Positions 44,577 through 53,660 are shown, counted from the stretch's first letter. The stretch: DNA of 64,000 nt from Vulcanimicrobiota bacterium (GCA_027452165.1 DAIDGX010000003.1:1-64000), one strand, 5' to 3'. Notes: generated by a model from the sequence alone, not told the origin. A program made the numbers and translations.

Positions 44577-45755
44577 ATGCCCGGTACGATCGCGGTACCA
44601 GACCGCCTCATCGATGACGTCGTGCTCATCCGGCGCGACCTACACATGCACCCTGAACTCGGCTTCGCCGAGCATCGCACCGCCGGCATCGTTGCCGACC
44701 GGCTACGAGCACTCGGATACGACGTGCACGAGGGCATCGGTCGAACCGGCGTGGTCGGCGTGATGCGCGGAACGCGACCCGGCCGCACGATCATGCTGCG
44801 CGCCGACATGGACGCACTTCCGATGACCGAAGAACGCGAGCACACCTACCGCTCGCAGGCCGAGGGTCGCATGCACGCCTGCGGGCACGACGGCCACGTT
44901 GCCATGCTCTTGGGTGCAGCCTCGCTCATCGCCGACCGCAAGGACGAACTCGCCGGCACCGTCTGCCTCGTCTTTCAACCCGCGGAAGAGGGCTTGGCCG
45001 GTGCACGCGCGATGATCGAGGACGGCCTGTTCGAGCGTTTTTCCATCGAGCGCGCGTACGGACTGCACTTGGCCTCGAAGTATCCGACCGGCGTGCTCGG
45101 ATTTCGAGAGGGACCGATGTACGCCTCGAGCGATTCGATCGAGATCGAGGTCAAGGGCGTCGGCGGACACGGCTCCGCACCGCACGATACGATCGATCCG
45201 ATCTATACGGCGGCGAATTTCGTCACCTCGGTCCAGTCGGTGGTCTCGCGCATGATCGACCCACTTGAGCCGGCCGTGGTCACCGTCGGTGCAATTCACG
45301 GAGGGACCACGCACAACGTGATACCGCGCACGTGCTCGATGCTCGGCACGGTACGCGCTTTCAACACGAACGTGCGCGAGCAGATGCCCGAACGCATCGA
45401 ACGCGTCTTGCGCTCGTGCTGCGATGCATCGGGGGCATCGTACGACTTTCGCTACCTGTGGCGCTATCCGGTCACCTCGAACGATCCGGCTCAAACCCAG
45501 TACGCACGCGCACTTGCGATCGAACTCGTCGGCGATGCACGGACGATCGAGGTGTCGCGCTTGATGGGCGCCGAGGACTTTTCATTTTATGCCGAGCGCG
45601 TGCCGGCGTGCTTTTACACCCTGGGCTCGGGTGGCGGGCCCGATACGAGCCATCCGCACCACTCGAGCTTCTTCGATATCGACGAACGCGCGCTGCCGAC
45701 GGGCGTCGCCATGATGACTGCACTCGCCTTCGACGCACCGTGTAACGCGCCGTAA
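44577..45755 (+). CDS. M20-family amidohydrolase (hippurate hydrolase/N-acyl-amino-acid type)
   Basis: 392 aa from ATG 44577. Metal-binding motifs are MHACGHDGHVAMLLG, FQPAEEGLAGARAMIEDG and GLHLASKYPTG, with AEDFSFYAERVPACFYTLG and HHSSFFDIDERAL near the end. IGRTGVVGVMRG and RADMDALPM are the family's first domain signatures. It cleaves an N-acyl or N-aroyl amino acid. Close to the aminobenzoate operon it might release an aromatic acid, but the substrate is not shown. Confidence 0.9.
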   Translation: MPGTIAVPDRLIDDVVLIRRDLHMHPELGFAEHRTAGIVADRLRALGYDVHEGIGRTGVVGVMRGTRPGRTIMLRADMDALPMTEEREHTYRSQAEGRMHACGHDGHVAMLLGAASLIADRKDELAGTVCLVFQPAEEGLAGARAMIEDGLFERFSIERAYGLHLASKYPTGVLGFREGPMYASSDSIEIEVKGVGGHGSAPHDTIDPIYTAANFVTSVQSVVSRMIDPLEPAVVTVGAIHGGTTHNVIPRTCSMLGTVRAFNTNVREQMPERIERVLRSCCDASGASYDFRYLWRYPVTSNDPAQTQYARALAIELVGDARTIEVSRLMGAEDFSFYAERVPACFYTLGSGGGPDTSHPHHSSFFDIDERALPTGVAMMTALAFDAPCNAP

Positions 45756-45765
45756 CTGCCCCGAT

Positions 45766-46278
45766 CTACGCGTCGAACTCTCGCGAGCGTCCTTGCGAGC
45801 GCGCGAGCTCGACCATCTCGCGCATGCGCGGATGCGTACCCGGGATCGTCGCGACCCACGGCTCGAAGCGCGGCACGGGCTCACCGACGCGAAAAAGGAT
45901 GTACCAGACGCTTAAATCGCCCACATAGGTAAAGCGGCGCTTGAACTCGCGCACCCGCGCCTCATAGCTGTCGCCCGCGCGCAGAAAACGTGCAAACCCA
46001 CCGAACTCGCGGTCGGCCTGCAGCAGCGCAGCGGCATTGTGGATCGTCGCACGAACCTTCCGCGGCGCGCGTAACGTCCCCGGCGTCGCAAGCACGCGAT
46101 CCACATCGACGTCATCGAACGCCGCCACGAGTTGTGGATCGAATCCTGCGAAGGCCGCGCGATACGCGTCCCACGGCACCGCGATCTGCTTCCACGAGAC
46201 GCCGGCCTGAAAGACGGCACGAGCGATCACCTCGAGATAGTCGGCGAGCGCCTGCGGCTCGATGACCTCGGGGATCAC
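45766..46278 (-). CDS. DNA-3-methyladenine glycosylase I-like protein lacking the usual Glu and zinc ligands
   Basis: 170 aa from GTG 46278 (GTGA overlap with the TonB receptor gene). The Tag family core is visible: FQAGVSWKQIAVPWDAYRAAF, GFDPQLVAAFDDVDVDRVL, and RKVRATIHNAAALL. E. coli Tag has Glu38 just before FQAG and a Cys/His zinc site; here the residues before FQAG are ARAV and no zinc ligands are seen, so glycosylase activity is doubtful. It is the last gene after RR, HK and TonB receptor. Confidence 0.7.
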   Translation of the reverse strand: MIPEVIEPQALADYLEVIARAVFQAGVSWKQIAVPWDAYRAAFAGFDPQLVAAFDDVDVDRVLATPGTLRAPRKVRATIHNAAALLQADREFGGFARFLRAGDSYEARVREFKRRFTYVGDLSVWYILFRVGEPVPRFEPWVATIPGTHPRMREMVELARSQGRSREFDA

Positions 46279-49200
46279 GAGCGCGGCGGCTGCGGGCGCA
46301 CGATGTAGATGCCGAACGCCTGCGTGTAGTTGAGCCCCGGGGGTAGCACGCCGTCCCATCCCTTGCCAACGATCGCGCCCGCACTCGCCGAAGCAACCCG
46401 TCCGCACAAGAGGAGCGCCGGGATGACCGATGGATCGCCGGGTTCGAGTTGATACCATGTGCCGCTCTTGGCCGCGTGCGGTGTAATCGTCCAGAGCGCG
46501 GGTGTCGTGCCGCTCGAAAAATAGGCTCGCAGTTCACCGATCGCTTCGGTCGCCGTATTGCGCAAATCCGTCGTACAGCTCGGCGCGGTCGTCCGGATCT
46601 CGAACGGATCGCTCGGAGGCGTCGCCGGCAGTGCGTACACGCGGAAGCTCTCCTGTCCCGCTTGGGGCTGACGCATCTCGATGTACATACCGACCGACGG
46701 CATGAAGACGATCGGACGCGAGAACGGTCCGCCCGGCGCTTGATAGAGATGACGCGATCCAACTTCGCTGGCCGTCGCGACGTGCAGCGGCAAACAGCCT
46801 ACGAAGATGCGAAACGCGCCGCCGCGCGCGGCATTGGGCTGCGCGCTCGTTGCGGATGTACCGGAGAGCAATGTCGAAGCAAAGACCGGCGCACCCGACG
46901 GCACGCCGAATTTCGGCGCGATCGAAAGCGCGTAGGTGGTGCCTAGCCCGTGGTACGTCACCGTAGCGCTCGCAAACGATGCTGCGGGCATCGTGGCTGG
47001 ATAACCGGCCGCGGTCTTCGCCGCTTCCACGCGAGCGACATATGCCTTCAACTCTCGTGCCAGCGTGCTCGCGTCGCCGGATGCATCCGCCGGACACAAC
47101 ACCGATCCCGATTGCACGGCAAAAGGCTCGCGTGGCGGCGTCTGCGGCAGCGGCGTGATGGCACGCCGGAATTCTCCGGGACCGCGCGCGTCTCCCGGAC
47201 CGCCGTGTCCGCCCGGGCCCATGAACGGTCCGCGCGGACCGCGCATCGCGAGCGGCGATGCCGCAGCGCTCCCGTTTGCGACGCCGCGTCCGAAACGTGC
47301 CGTGTAGGTGACAGCATAGCTGCGCGGTTGTAGCGGGCGCGCTAGGGTGGGGAGCGGGATGCCGTTCTGCGTCGTCAACGGCACGGCGTTCTGAGGGCTG
47401 GTAAAGATCCCCGCGTACACGTTCGTCAGATTGTTGGCAGCCAGCGTCAGCGTGCCATGCGTTAACTGCGCGCTCACGGCCGCGTCGAATTGCGTATAGG
47501 CGGGCAGGTTGTTCCAATTGTTCTTGGCCGTGTATTGAGCGTCGGCCAGCCACTCGAGCGCCGAACGCGGCGCCTTGTAATCGAGGACCACGCCCCCGCG
47601 CTGCAACGGCACGTTCGGCAACTGCTCGCCCGCGATCGTTAGTGAATAGGGGTTGTCGATGCGCGGGTCGTTCGAGACGAGCTTCGTCACGTTGACGTTC
47701 CAAAACGGCTGCAGCACCAAACGCCCGAACGTAAGATACCCCGTGAGCGAGCCGCCCTCGTACACGTGCTGCACGCCACCGATCGGCGTCGTGAAATACA
47801 ACTGTGCCGGAGAGAACGGCTTGGATGAATCGCATCCCGCGCTCGAAGCATAGGCGGAGGCGACCGCTGCGAGGTAGGCAGGCGAGAGGACGCCCTGGGC
47901 GGCCAAAACCGTTCCGTTCACCTGCACCGGCGACACCACACCGTTTTGCACTTGGCGATAGATCTGCAGCGAGAGCGATCCGCCGCGAAGTGCGCGCGTA
48001 TAGCCCACGCGCTCGGAGATCGACGAGCTTGGGCCGGGTTCATCGCCTGGTGCGCTTCCGTACGCGACGTTCGCGTTGCAATCAAACTGCAGCGATTGCG
48101 GTTCGGTCAGGGTGGTCGCACGGGTCGGCCCTGCAGCGGCGCCCCCGAGCGCATACGACGCCGAATAGGTGTCGCGCGTCGTCGGGCGCCATACCGCGCC
48201 GACGCTCTCGAGCGCACTCGCGCGCGCATTGGTTGAACGACTTATCCCCACCGATTCATCGAGCGTTAGCTTGTCGCTCGAATGTATCGTGTCGGTTACC
48301 TGCAGCGCCGAATAGGTGGACGTCTGCGCCGCGTTATAATAGGGAATCGCCGCCGGCACGAGGGGTGAGGTCGTTTGATCACTCCACGATCCATAGGCTT
48401 GGACGGAGACCGTGTGACGCAGGTGGGCAGGGAGCGTTGCGTTCAACGTGAAGCCGTGATTGCGCGAGAGCGAGGTAAAGCCAATCGGTTGCGGCACGCC
48501 GGCAACGTAACGATTTTGTTGGTTGTTGACCATGTCAAAGCTGCTCGAATAGACCGAAGCCGCAACGGTCGTCTCGCCCAGCAGCGCGTCGTCGCTTAGC
48601 GAATACAGTTGCACGCTGCCTTGATTCGTGTTGCCTGGTCCATATCCACATGGCAGGGCCTGCGACTCGCGCAAGCATACGATCTCCGTTTGCCGCGCCG
48701 AACTCAAGAACATCGCGGAGATCGCCTGCGAGTCGCTCACTTCATAGCGCAGTTTAGCCAGATTGCCGGTGATCGACGAGTCACCGTCGTGCACGTAATC
48801 GAGCCCACTTGCATCCGCGTAGCGCATGCCATCCACGAGGCTGGTGTTCAAACGATAGGTGCTTTGAAGAGCTACTCCTAGACGACCGAACGAGCCGCTC
48901 TCGGCAAAACCGTCGTTATATTTTCCATTGCTCCCGGTCGCGAGCGTCGCCTGCGACATCCACGTCAGCGTCGGCTCGAGCGTCGAGAAGTTTACGCCAC
49001 CGCCAAGGCCGCCGACTTGCGGGCCCGTGTGCACCGCCGCGCCGGAGAAGAGATCGGTCGCGAAAGCACCGAGATTTCCTGCGGTGCCCGGAGCGTTCAG
49101 GGGAATGCCGTCGAGTGTCAGCTGCGTTTGGCTGGCATCGTGGCCCTCGAGCGACACCGTCTGCGTCGCATCGCTATCGTCGCTGCTGGTCTGAACGGAG

Positions 49201-49664
49201 ACCCCAGAGAGTTTGTTCAACGCATCGGCTAGATCATTAGAAAGTTTCCGTTGTGCCGAATCGGGTCCAATCGACGACGTCGAGACGCTTGCTGACGAGT
49301 GGGCTACCACGGTTCCGATCACTTTGAGATTCTCGCTCGATGCGAGCTTGACGTCAACCGTCACCGCACTTGCGTTGATCACCTCGAACGGCGCAGAGGT
49401 GATGAACTGGTAGCCGCCCTTAGCGATGCGCGCGTGATAGATGCCGTCGGGAACGTCGGTAAAGAGTACCTGTCCGTTCGCGCCCGTTAGCTCGCTTGCG
49501 ATCACCGGCCCGTCGAGCACGACGCGTGCAAGGCCGATCGGCGTTTTACCGTCGACCTCGGTAACAACGATACGAATCGAACCCGAATCACTCTGAGCGA
49601 AACCGCCGATGGGCACGAGAGCAAGCAACAGACCGGCACATGCCGCGAGCACGCGAGGCATCAT
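46275..49664 (-). CDS. TonB-dependent receptor with duplicated C-terminal soluble extension
   Basis: 1129 aa. Signal peptide 1-23; carboxypeptidase-regulatory-like domain about 28-110 (IRIVVTEVDGKTPIGLARVV, FTDVPDGIYHARI); plug about 115-240 (RKLSNDLADALNKLSGVSVQ, LDGIPLNAPGTAGNL); barrel to about residue 793, closing SYAVTYTARFG. A further 336 residues follow. First comes a Gly/Pro-rich linker with RGPFMGPGGHGGPGD. Then come two related halves, about 847-1015 and 1020-1129, each with PF-(x) start, an ARELKAYVAR- or IGELRAYFSS-type helix and a pair of Cys (857/957; 1030/1087). A domain after the barrel is unusual and would be outside or periplasmic only if the chain crosses the barrel end. 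Ligand unknown. A two-component pair lies upstream on the same strand. Confidence 0.85.
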   Translation of the reverse strand: MMPRVLAACAGLLLALVPIGGFAQSDSGSIRIVVTEVDGKTPIGLARVVLDGPVIASELTGANGQVLFTDVPDGIYHARIAKGGYQFITSAPFEVINASAVTVDVKLASSENLKVIGTVVAHSSASVSTSSIGPDSAQRKLSNDLADALNKLSGVSVQTSSDDSDATQTVSLEGHDASQTQLTLDGIPLNAPGTAGNLGAFATDLFSGAAVHTGPQVGGLGGGVNFSTLEPTLTWMSQATLATGSNGKYNDGFAESGSFGRLGVALQSTYRLNTSLVDGMRYADASGLDYVHDGDSSITGNLAKLRYEVSDSQAISAMFLSSARQTEIVCLRESQALPCGYGPGNTNQGSVQLYSLSDDALLGETTVAASVYSSSFDMVNNQQNRYVAGVPQPIGFTSLSRNHGFTLNATLPAHLRHTVSVQAYGSWSDQTTSPLVPAAIPYYNAAQTSTYSALQVTDTIHSSDKLTLDESVGISRSTNARASALESVGAVWRPTTRDTYSASYALGGAAAGPTRATTLTEPQSLQFDCNANVAYGSAPGDEPGPSSSISERVGYTRALRGGSLSLQIYRQVQNGVVSPVQVNGTVLAAQGVLSPAYLAAVASAYASSAGCDSSKPFSPAQLYFTTPIGGVQHVYEGGSLTGYLTFGRLVLQPFWNVNVTKLVSNDPRIDNPYSLTIAGEQLPNVPLQRGGVVLDYKAPRSALEWLADAQYTAKNNWNNLPAYTQFDAAVSAQLTHGTLTLAANNLTNVYAGIFTSPQNAVPLTTQNGIPLPTLARPLQPRSYAVTYTARFGRGVANGSAAASPLAMRGPRGPFMGPGGHGGPGDARGPGEFRRAITPLPQTPPREPFAVQSGSVLCPADASGDASTLARELKAYVARVEAAKTAAGYPATMPAASFASATVTYHGLGTTYALSIAPKFGVPSGAPVFASTLLSGTSATSAQPNAARGGAFRIFVGCLPLHVATASEVGSRHLYQAPGGPFSRPIVFMPSVGMYIEMRQPQAGQESFRVYALPATPPSDPFEIRTTAPSCTTDLRNTATEAIGELRAYFSSGTTPALWTITPHAAKSGTWYQLEPGDPSVIPALLLCGRVASASAGAIVGKGWDGVLPPGLNYTQAFGIYIVRPQPPRS

Positions 49665-49723
49665 ATCGGGGTGAACGTTGCCAGAACTCCCTGATAGCGT
49701 GCTGAGGCGAACACCTCGCGTGG

Positions 49724-51178
49724 CTAAAACGTAATGAGGACGGTGGTACCGCGGTGGGGGGAACTCTCGATCGCGATCGTTCCGCCCGCGCGCTCCACCG
49801 CGCGCTTGGCGATCGCAAGACCGAGACCGCTGCCGGCGATCTCGCCCCGGCGATCTCCCCGGTAGAAGCGCTCGAATGCGTGGATGCGTTCCGATTCGGT
49901 CATACCCGGCCCCTCATCGATGATGGCGATCGTGGTATGCCCGTCAACACCTCGCGCCTGCAGGTGAATCGGTGAGTCGGGAGCGTATTTGAGCGCGTTT
50001 TCCACGGCATTCCATATCGCCTCACTCAATTCGGCACGATCACCGACGATCTGATCCACCCCTTCGACGCTGTAGTCGATCGCGCGCGACTCATCCAAGC
50101 GTTTCGCCGCTTCAACTTGCGTTCGCAGCAGGTCGCTCACGTCGATCGGTTCGCTGCGAGGCGGCGCCTCGCCGTCGAGGCGCGCCAGGCGCATCAAACG
50201 ATCGATGAGGCCGCGCATGTGCTCCTTCTCGATCGACATCGTACCGAGAATCTGCCGCGCGATGGTTGGTTCCTCGATCGCACCCCGCCGCAAAACGTCG
50301 ATATAGCCGCCGATCACGGTCAGGGGCGTGCGCAACTCGTGTCCGGCATCCGATACGAATTGACGCATCCGCTCCTCGGTCTCGCGGCGTTCGCCCATCG
50401 CCGAGGCCACGCGGGCCGCGGCATCGTTGTAGGCAGCCGTCAGCGTGCCGATCTCGTCTCCGCCCGGCGCAACGAAGCGCCGCTGCGTGAAGTCACCGTC
50501 CGCAAGCGCCCGCAACGAATCGGTCACGTCGGTAATCGGGTGCAACGCTTGACGTGCAAAGAGTCGTCCGACGAACCACGAGAGAAAGATCGCGACGACG
50601 GCGATCGTGAGGACGACGCGCCAATACGGCACGAGCGAGACGAGCAGCAGCGGAAGCGATGGAGCGAACGCGACAAAGCCGCCGTCAACCGCGGTCAGTT
50701 CGAGCGGTTCGGGGCGCGCGCGCATCGGACCATCGCGTACGATGAGCTGATACGCAAGGCCCCGTTTGTCGAGCGACGGTGGCCCCGGCATGCCGCGCAA
50801 TTCGATGGCATCGCCAAGCCGGACCGACGGCGGAATCATGTTCATGTGGCCGCGGATGACCGAGTCGAGCACCTTCGGGCGTAGCGTCTTGTCCCCGGCA
50901 AGATAGTTTCCTTGCCGATCGAAAACCGCGACGCGCAGGCCGATACCGCTCAGAGTATTGACGATTTCCGGTGCCGCTTGCCGAAGCGACATCCCCTCCA
51001 TCCGGTACTGTGCGGTGAGGAAGCGCGCCTCTTCATGCTTGGCGATAACGATGTCGCCGGTGAAGTTTGCCATCTCGAGCACGAGCGCTACGCCGGAGGC
51101 AAGGATCACGAGCACGATCGTGATCCCAAGCAGCGTGGCATAGAGCGCCGACAAGCGCGAGGCGAGCGAATGTTTCAT
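49724..51178 (-). CDS. Sensor histidine kinase (HAMP-HisKA-HATPase)
   Basis: 484 aa. TM1 at about 12-36, a periplasmic region of about 140 residues, TM2 about 175-205, HAMP (LHPITDVTDSLRALADGDFT), and the phosphoacceptor His280 in VSDAGHELRTPLTV. The ATP-binding part has NALKYAPDSPI, IIDEGPGM and GSGLGLAIAKRAVERAGG. Its stop is followed after 59 nt by the TonB receptor gene, and its ATG lies 3 nt after the response regulator. The signal is unknown; linkage suggests it controls or senses receptor substrate. Confidence 0.93.
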   Translation of the reverse strand: MKHSLASRLSALYATLLGITIVLVILASGVALVLEMANFTGDIVIAKHEEARFLTAQYRMEGMSLRQAAPEIVNTLSGIGLRVAVFDRQGNYLAGDKTLRPKVLDSVIRGHMNMIPPSVRLGDAIELRGMPGPPSLDKRGLAYQLIVRDGPMRARPEPLELTAVDGGFVAFAPSLPLLLVSLVPYWRVVLTIAVVAIFLSWFVGRLFARQALHPITDVTDSLRALADGDFTQRRFVAPGGDEIGTLTAAYNDAAARVASAMGERRETEERMRQFVSDAGHELRTPLTVIGGYIDVLRRGAIEEPTIARQILGTMSIEKEHMRGLIDRLMRLARLDGEAPPRSEPIDVSDLLRTQVEAAKRLDESRAIDYSVEGVDQIVGDRAELSEAIWNAVENALKYAPDSPIHLQARGVDGHTTIAIIDEGPGMTESERIHAFERFYRGDRRGEIAGSGLGLAIAKRAVERAGGTIAIESSPHRGTTVLITF

Positions 51179-51181
51179 CGA

Positions 51182-51874
51182 TTAGGGCTGCTGTGACAGT
51201 CCGTAGCCGACCCCACGCACGGTGCGAATGAACGACCCGCGCTCGCCCGGCCGGTCGATCTTTGCCCGCAGATATGAGATGTACGTTTCCACGATATTCG
51301 GGCCGCCCTCGAAGTCGTGTCCCCACACGATTTCAAGCAAGTGGTCTTTGCTAAAGACGCGTCGCGGCTCGCGCATCAGCACCGCCAACAATTCGAACTC
51401 GCGTTGCGTCAACTCGATGACGTCTTTCCCGCGAAAGAGCTCGTGGGTCTGCGGGTTCATCGAGACGTCGCGCCAGCGCAACACATGCTCTTCGATCAGT
51501 TGTGGGCGGCGCAGCTTCGCCTGCAAGCGCGCGATCAGTTCTTCGAAGACGAACGGCTTGACCAAGTAGTCGTCGGCCCCGGCGCTCAAACTGCGCACTT
51601 TATCGCCGGTGTCGCCCTTCGCCGTTAACATGAGAATCGGCGCTTGCGAAATCTCTCGCAGCTTCGGTAAGAGCGTGATCCCGTCGATCCGCGGCATCAT
51701 GATATCGAGTACGATCACCTCGGGGTCGAAGCGACGCACCAAGTCTAGCGCGGCGAATCCGTCGGCCGCCGTCTGAACGTCGAAGCCCTCGCGCGAGAGA
51801 CCGAGTTCGAGCATTTCGCGGACCATGCGGTCGTCGTCGATCACCGCCACGCGTGCATGAGGCATACTGAACAT
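51182..51874 (-). CDS. OmpR/PhoB-family response regulator
   Basis: 230 aa. Receiver domain with the acidic pocket IDDD at 12-15, phosphoacceptor Asp57 in VIVLDIMMPRIDG, Thr in LMLTAKGD and Lys in YLVKPF. The C-terminal winged helix has LTQREFELLAVLMREPRRVFS, VWGHDFEGGPNIVETYIS and TVRGVGYGL. The next gene downstream is its kinase. ATG 51865 is an alternative start. Confidence 0.95.
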   Translation of the reverse strand: MFSMPHARVAVIDDDRMVREMLELGLSREGFDVQTAADGFAALDLVRRFDPEVIVLDIMMPRIDGITLLPKLREISQAPILMLTAKGDTGDKVRSLSAGADDYLVKPFVFEELIARLQAKLRRPQLIEEHVLRWRDVSMNPQTHELFRGKDVIELTQREFELLAVLMREPRRVFSKDHLLEIVWGHDFEGGPNIVETYISYLRAKIDRPGERGSFIRTVRGVGYGLSQQP

Positions 51875-51917
51875 TAGTCCGATGGTGCGGCCTGCCCCTT
51901 GGAGGTGCCTGAAAGCC

Positions 51918-52373
51918 CTACGCTGCGCGCAGCGGATCGACCCAGCGTGAATAGGTCCCTCCGCTTATCAATGCGGCCTGGCGGATCGCCTCGAGCGGGT
52001 GCACGACGAGGATCACCCCTTCGCGCTCGAGCGCCGCGGTCATCACGTCGTCGGGGAGCCAGCGGGCAAAAAGATGCACCTCGGGCGAGCCCGCAGCCCG
52101 GGCCAACCGGACGAGGACCTCGACGAGGGTGCATGCGGCCTTTGCCAAGAGCGGCCGAACGATCTCGCTCTCGACACGCCGGGCGTTCCAGCCAACCGCT
52201 ACCAGGACGACCTTCGAAAGCTCGGCAATGCGCGGGGACTCAAAATCCACCAGGGCCGCACGAACCTCGGCCGCTACCGCCGGGTCGGTCTGGGCGTGGA
52301 GTGAAGCGGCGGCGATCGTCGCGATTGGTCCGGCCGTCAAAATCGCGCCCGCGCCGATGACATAGTCGTTCAT
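51918..52373 (-). CDS. Hypothetical protein, alpha/beta
   Basis: 151 aa from ATG 52373. It begins with a hydrophobic segment (VIGAGAILTAGPIATIAAAS), then ALVDFESPRIAELSKVVLVAVGWNARRVESEIVRPLLAKAA (quoted in part) and a second half ending LISGGTYSRWVDPLRAA. I do not recognise the family. Two stretches, VVLVAVGWN and GVILVVHPLEA, look like buried strands. It lies 43 nt from the response regulator and shares its strand; the HD-GYP gene is upstream beyond a terminator. Confidence 0.55.
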   Translation of the reverse strand: MNDYVIGAGAILTAGPIATIAAASLHAQTDPAVAAEVRAALVDFESPRIAELSKVVLVAVGWNARRVESEIVRPLLAKAACTLVEVLVRLARAAGSPEVHLFARWLPDDVMTAALEREGVILVVHPLEAIRQAALISGGTYSRWVDPLRAA

Positions 52374-52415
52374 AGAGCCAGTATGCGAGTTGCTGGTGCC
52401 ATCTGTGTGGCATGC

Positions 52416-52449
52416 AAAAATTAAAGAGGCGCCGCAAACCGGCGCCTCT
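52416..52449 (-). terminator. Terminator of the HD-GYP gene
   Basis: AGAGGCGCCG (52425-52434), a 5-nt loop and CGGCGCCTCT (52440-52449) form a perfect 10-bp stem. On the minus strand it is followed by TTAATTTTT. It separates the HD-GYP transcript from the hypothetical gene and the two-component genes. Confidence 0.85.
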
Positions 52450-52492
52450 CGCCCACCACCCGATATAGCGGGGATTTCCCTCCACATGGACG

Positions 52493-53485
52493 CTATGCGG
52501 AGGAAAGTTGAATTGCCGTGTGCGGGACGATGGTCGTCCGGCGGCTGAACATGCCGAGCATCGCATCGACCACATCGGGGTCCCACTGCGTGCCGCGCCC
52601 TTCTTCAAGAATCGTGAGCGCCTGGCGAGGCGGGATCGGCTTGCGATACGGTCGTTCGCTGATCATCGCGTGGAAGGCATCGGCCACCGCGACCACCCGC
52701 GATTCGAACGGAATATTCGTGCCGATCAACCCATCTGGGTAGCCGGCTCCATCGAACCGCTCGTGGTGCGCGCGCACGACGATCGCGCAGCGCTGCAGCG
52801 ACGGAACTTGGTTCAAGATGCGCGCACCGGCGGCCGCGTGGTCGCGCATGACGTCCCACTCGGCAGCATCGAGCGGACCGGGCTTCGAGAGCACCTCGTC
52901 CGGGGTCGAAATCTTTCCGATGTCGTGGAGCAGCGCGCAGAGGGCGATGAACTCGCTGCTCTCCGGCCCACATCCCATTGCGATCGCGAGGCGGCGCGCC
53001 CACTCGGCGGTCGCCTTTGAATGACAACAGGTGCCGTAATCCCGTTCCGCAAGCATCGCGAGCAGCGCCGCGACACCTTCGGCCGTTGGATGCGACGCCT
53101 GAGCGGCCTCGCCATCGTCGGCGCCGAGCGCCGAACGCTCGATCTCCTGCGCCAAAACATCAAGGAATGAGAGCAGACGGCGATGATCGACATCGTACGC
53201 GCCGGCGGCGAGCGTTACCGCGTGGGTTGCGGCATTCGACATATCGACGACCGCGGCGCGCCCAAGGCGTTGCACCTCGCGCTCGGCCCAGCCCGTGAGG
53301 CCAACGGGCTTCGCAAGCGTCAAGGAGAGGCAGAGGCGATCGAGGAGGACCTCAAGACTCTCCTCGACGTCCGGGTCGTTCGCCACTGCGGACAACGAGA
53401 GTCCTTGCACCGCGCTGCCCGCGAGTGCCGGGATCTCCTGTCCGAGTGCGGCCCCGAGGGCCGTAAGCGTGCGAACCGCGGACAT
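52493..53485 (-). CDS. HD-GYP domain protein (cyclic-di-GMP phosphodiesterase type)
   Basis: 330 aa. Residues about 1-150 are an uncharacterised helical region. The HD-GYP domain has HSKATAEWARRLAIAMG, LLHDIGKISTPDEVLSKPG, DVMRDHAAAGARIL, HHERFDGAGYPDGLIG and VVAVADAFHAMISERPYRK. The HHExxDGxGYP signature is complete, so it should hydrolyse cyclic-di-GMP or a related dinucleotide. A very small ORF precedes it by 8 nt, and a terminator follows it. Confidence 0.92.
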   Translation of the reverse strand: MSAVRTLTALGAALGQEIPALAGSAVQGLSLSAVANDPDVEESLEVLLDRLCLSLTLAKPVGLTGWAEREVQRLGRAAVVDMSNAATHAVTLAAGAYDVDHRRLLSFLDVLAQEIERSALGADDGEAAQASHPTAEGVAALLAMLAERDYGTCCHSKATAEWARRLAIAMGCGPESSEFIALCALLHDIGKISTPDEVLSKPGPLDAAEWDVMRDHAAAGARILNQVPSLQRCAIVVRAHHERFDGAGYPDGLIGTNIPFESRVVAVADAFHAMISERPYRKPIPPRQALTILEEGRGTQWDPDVVDAMLGMFSRRTTIVPHTAIQLSSA

Positions 53486-53493
53486 CGCTCTAC

Positions 53494-53571
53494 CTAACCT
53501 GCCGTCGGACCCGGGGTATCCGAGGTCAGAATGCCGATCGCGATGATCGTGATAATGGTTGCGGTAAGCAT
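53494..53571 (-). CDS. Small hydrophobic peptide ORF upstream of the HD-GYP gene
   Basis: 25 aa: MLTATIITIIAIGILTSD followed by TPGPTAG. It has a GGAGA site 7 nt before the ATG and ends 8 nt before the HD-GYP start, so it would be translated from the same mRNA. Half of the peptide is one hydrophobic segment of Ile/Thr/Ala. I do not recognise it; it may be a leader peptide, a membrane micropeptide or a signal peptide precursor. Confidence 0.45.
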   Translation of the reverse strand: MLTATIITIIAIGILTSDTPGPTAG

Positions 53572-53660
53572 GTGTCGTTCTCCGAAAGTGTTGTGGACTA
53601 CGACGACAACGTACCGCATTTCGTGGGCCGAAGGCCCTACTGAAATTTAAGTAGGGACGT
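53572..53660 (-). other. Gap between the LuxR gene end and the small ORF, with overlapping stems
   Basis: GGGCC (53625-53629) / GGCCC (53633-53637) and CCCTACT (53635-53641) / AGTAGGG (53650-53656) share the CCC at 53635-53637, so only one stem can form at a time. The second begins 4 nt past the LuxR gene stop. They may end the LuxR transcript; a promoter for the HD-GYP unit must lie in the remaining 50 nt but none is clear. Confidence 0.45.
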
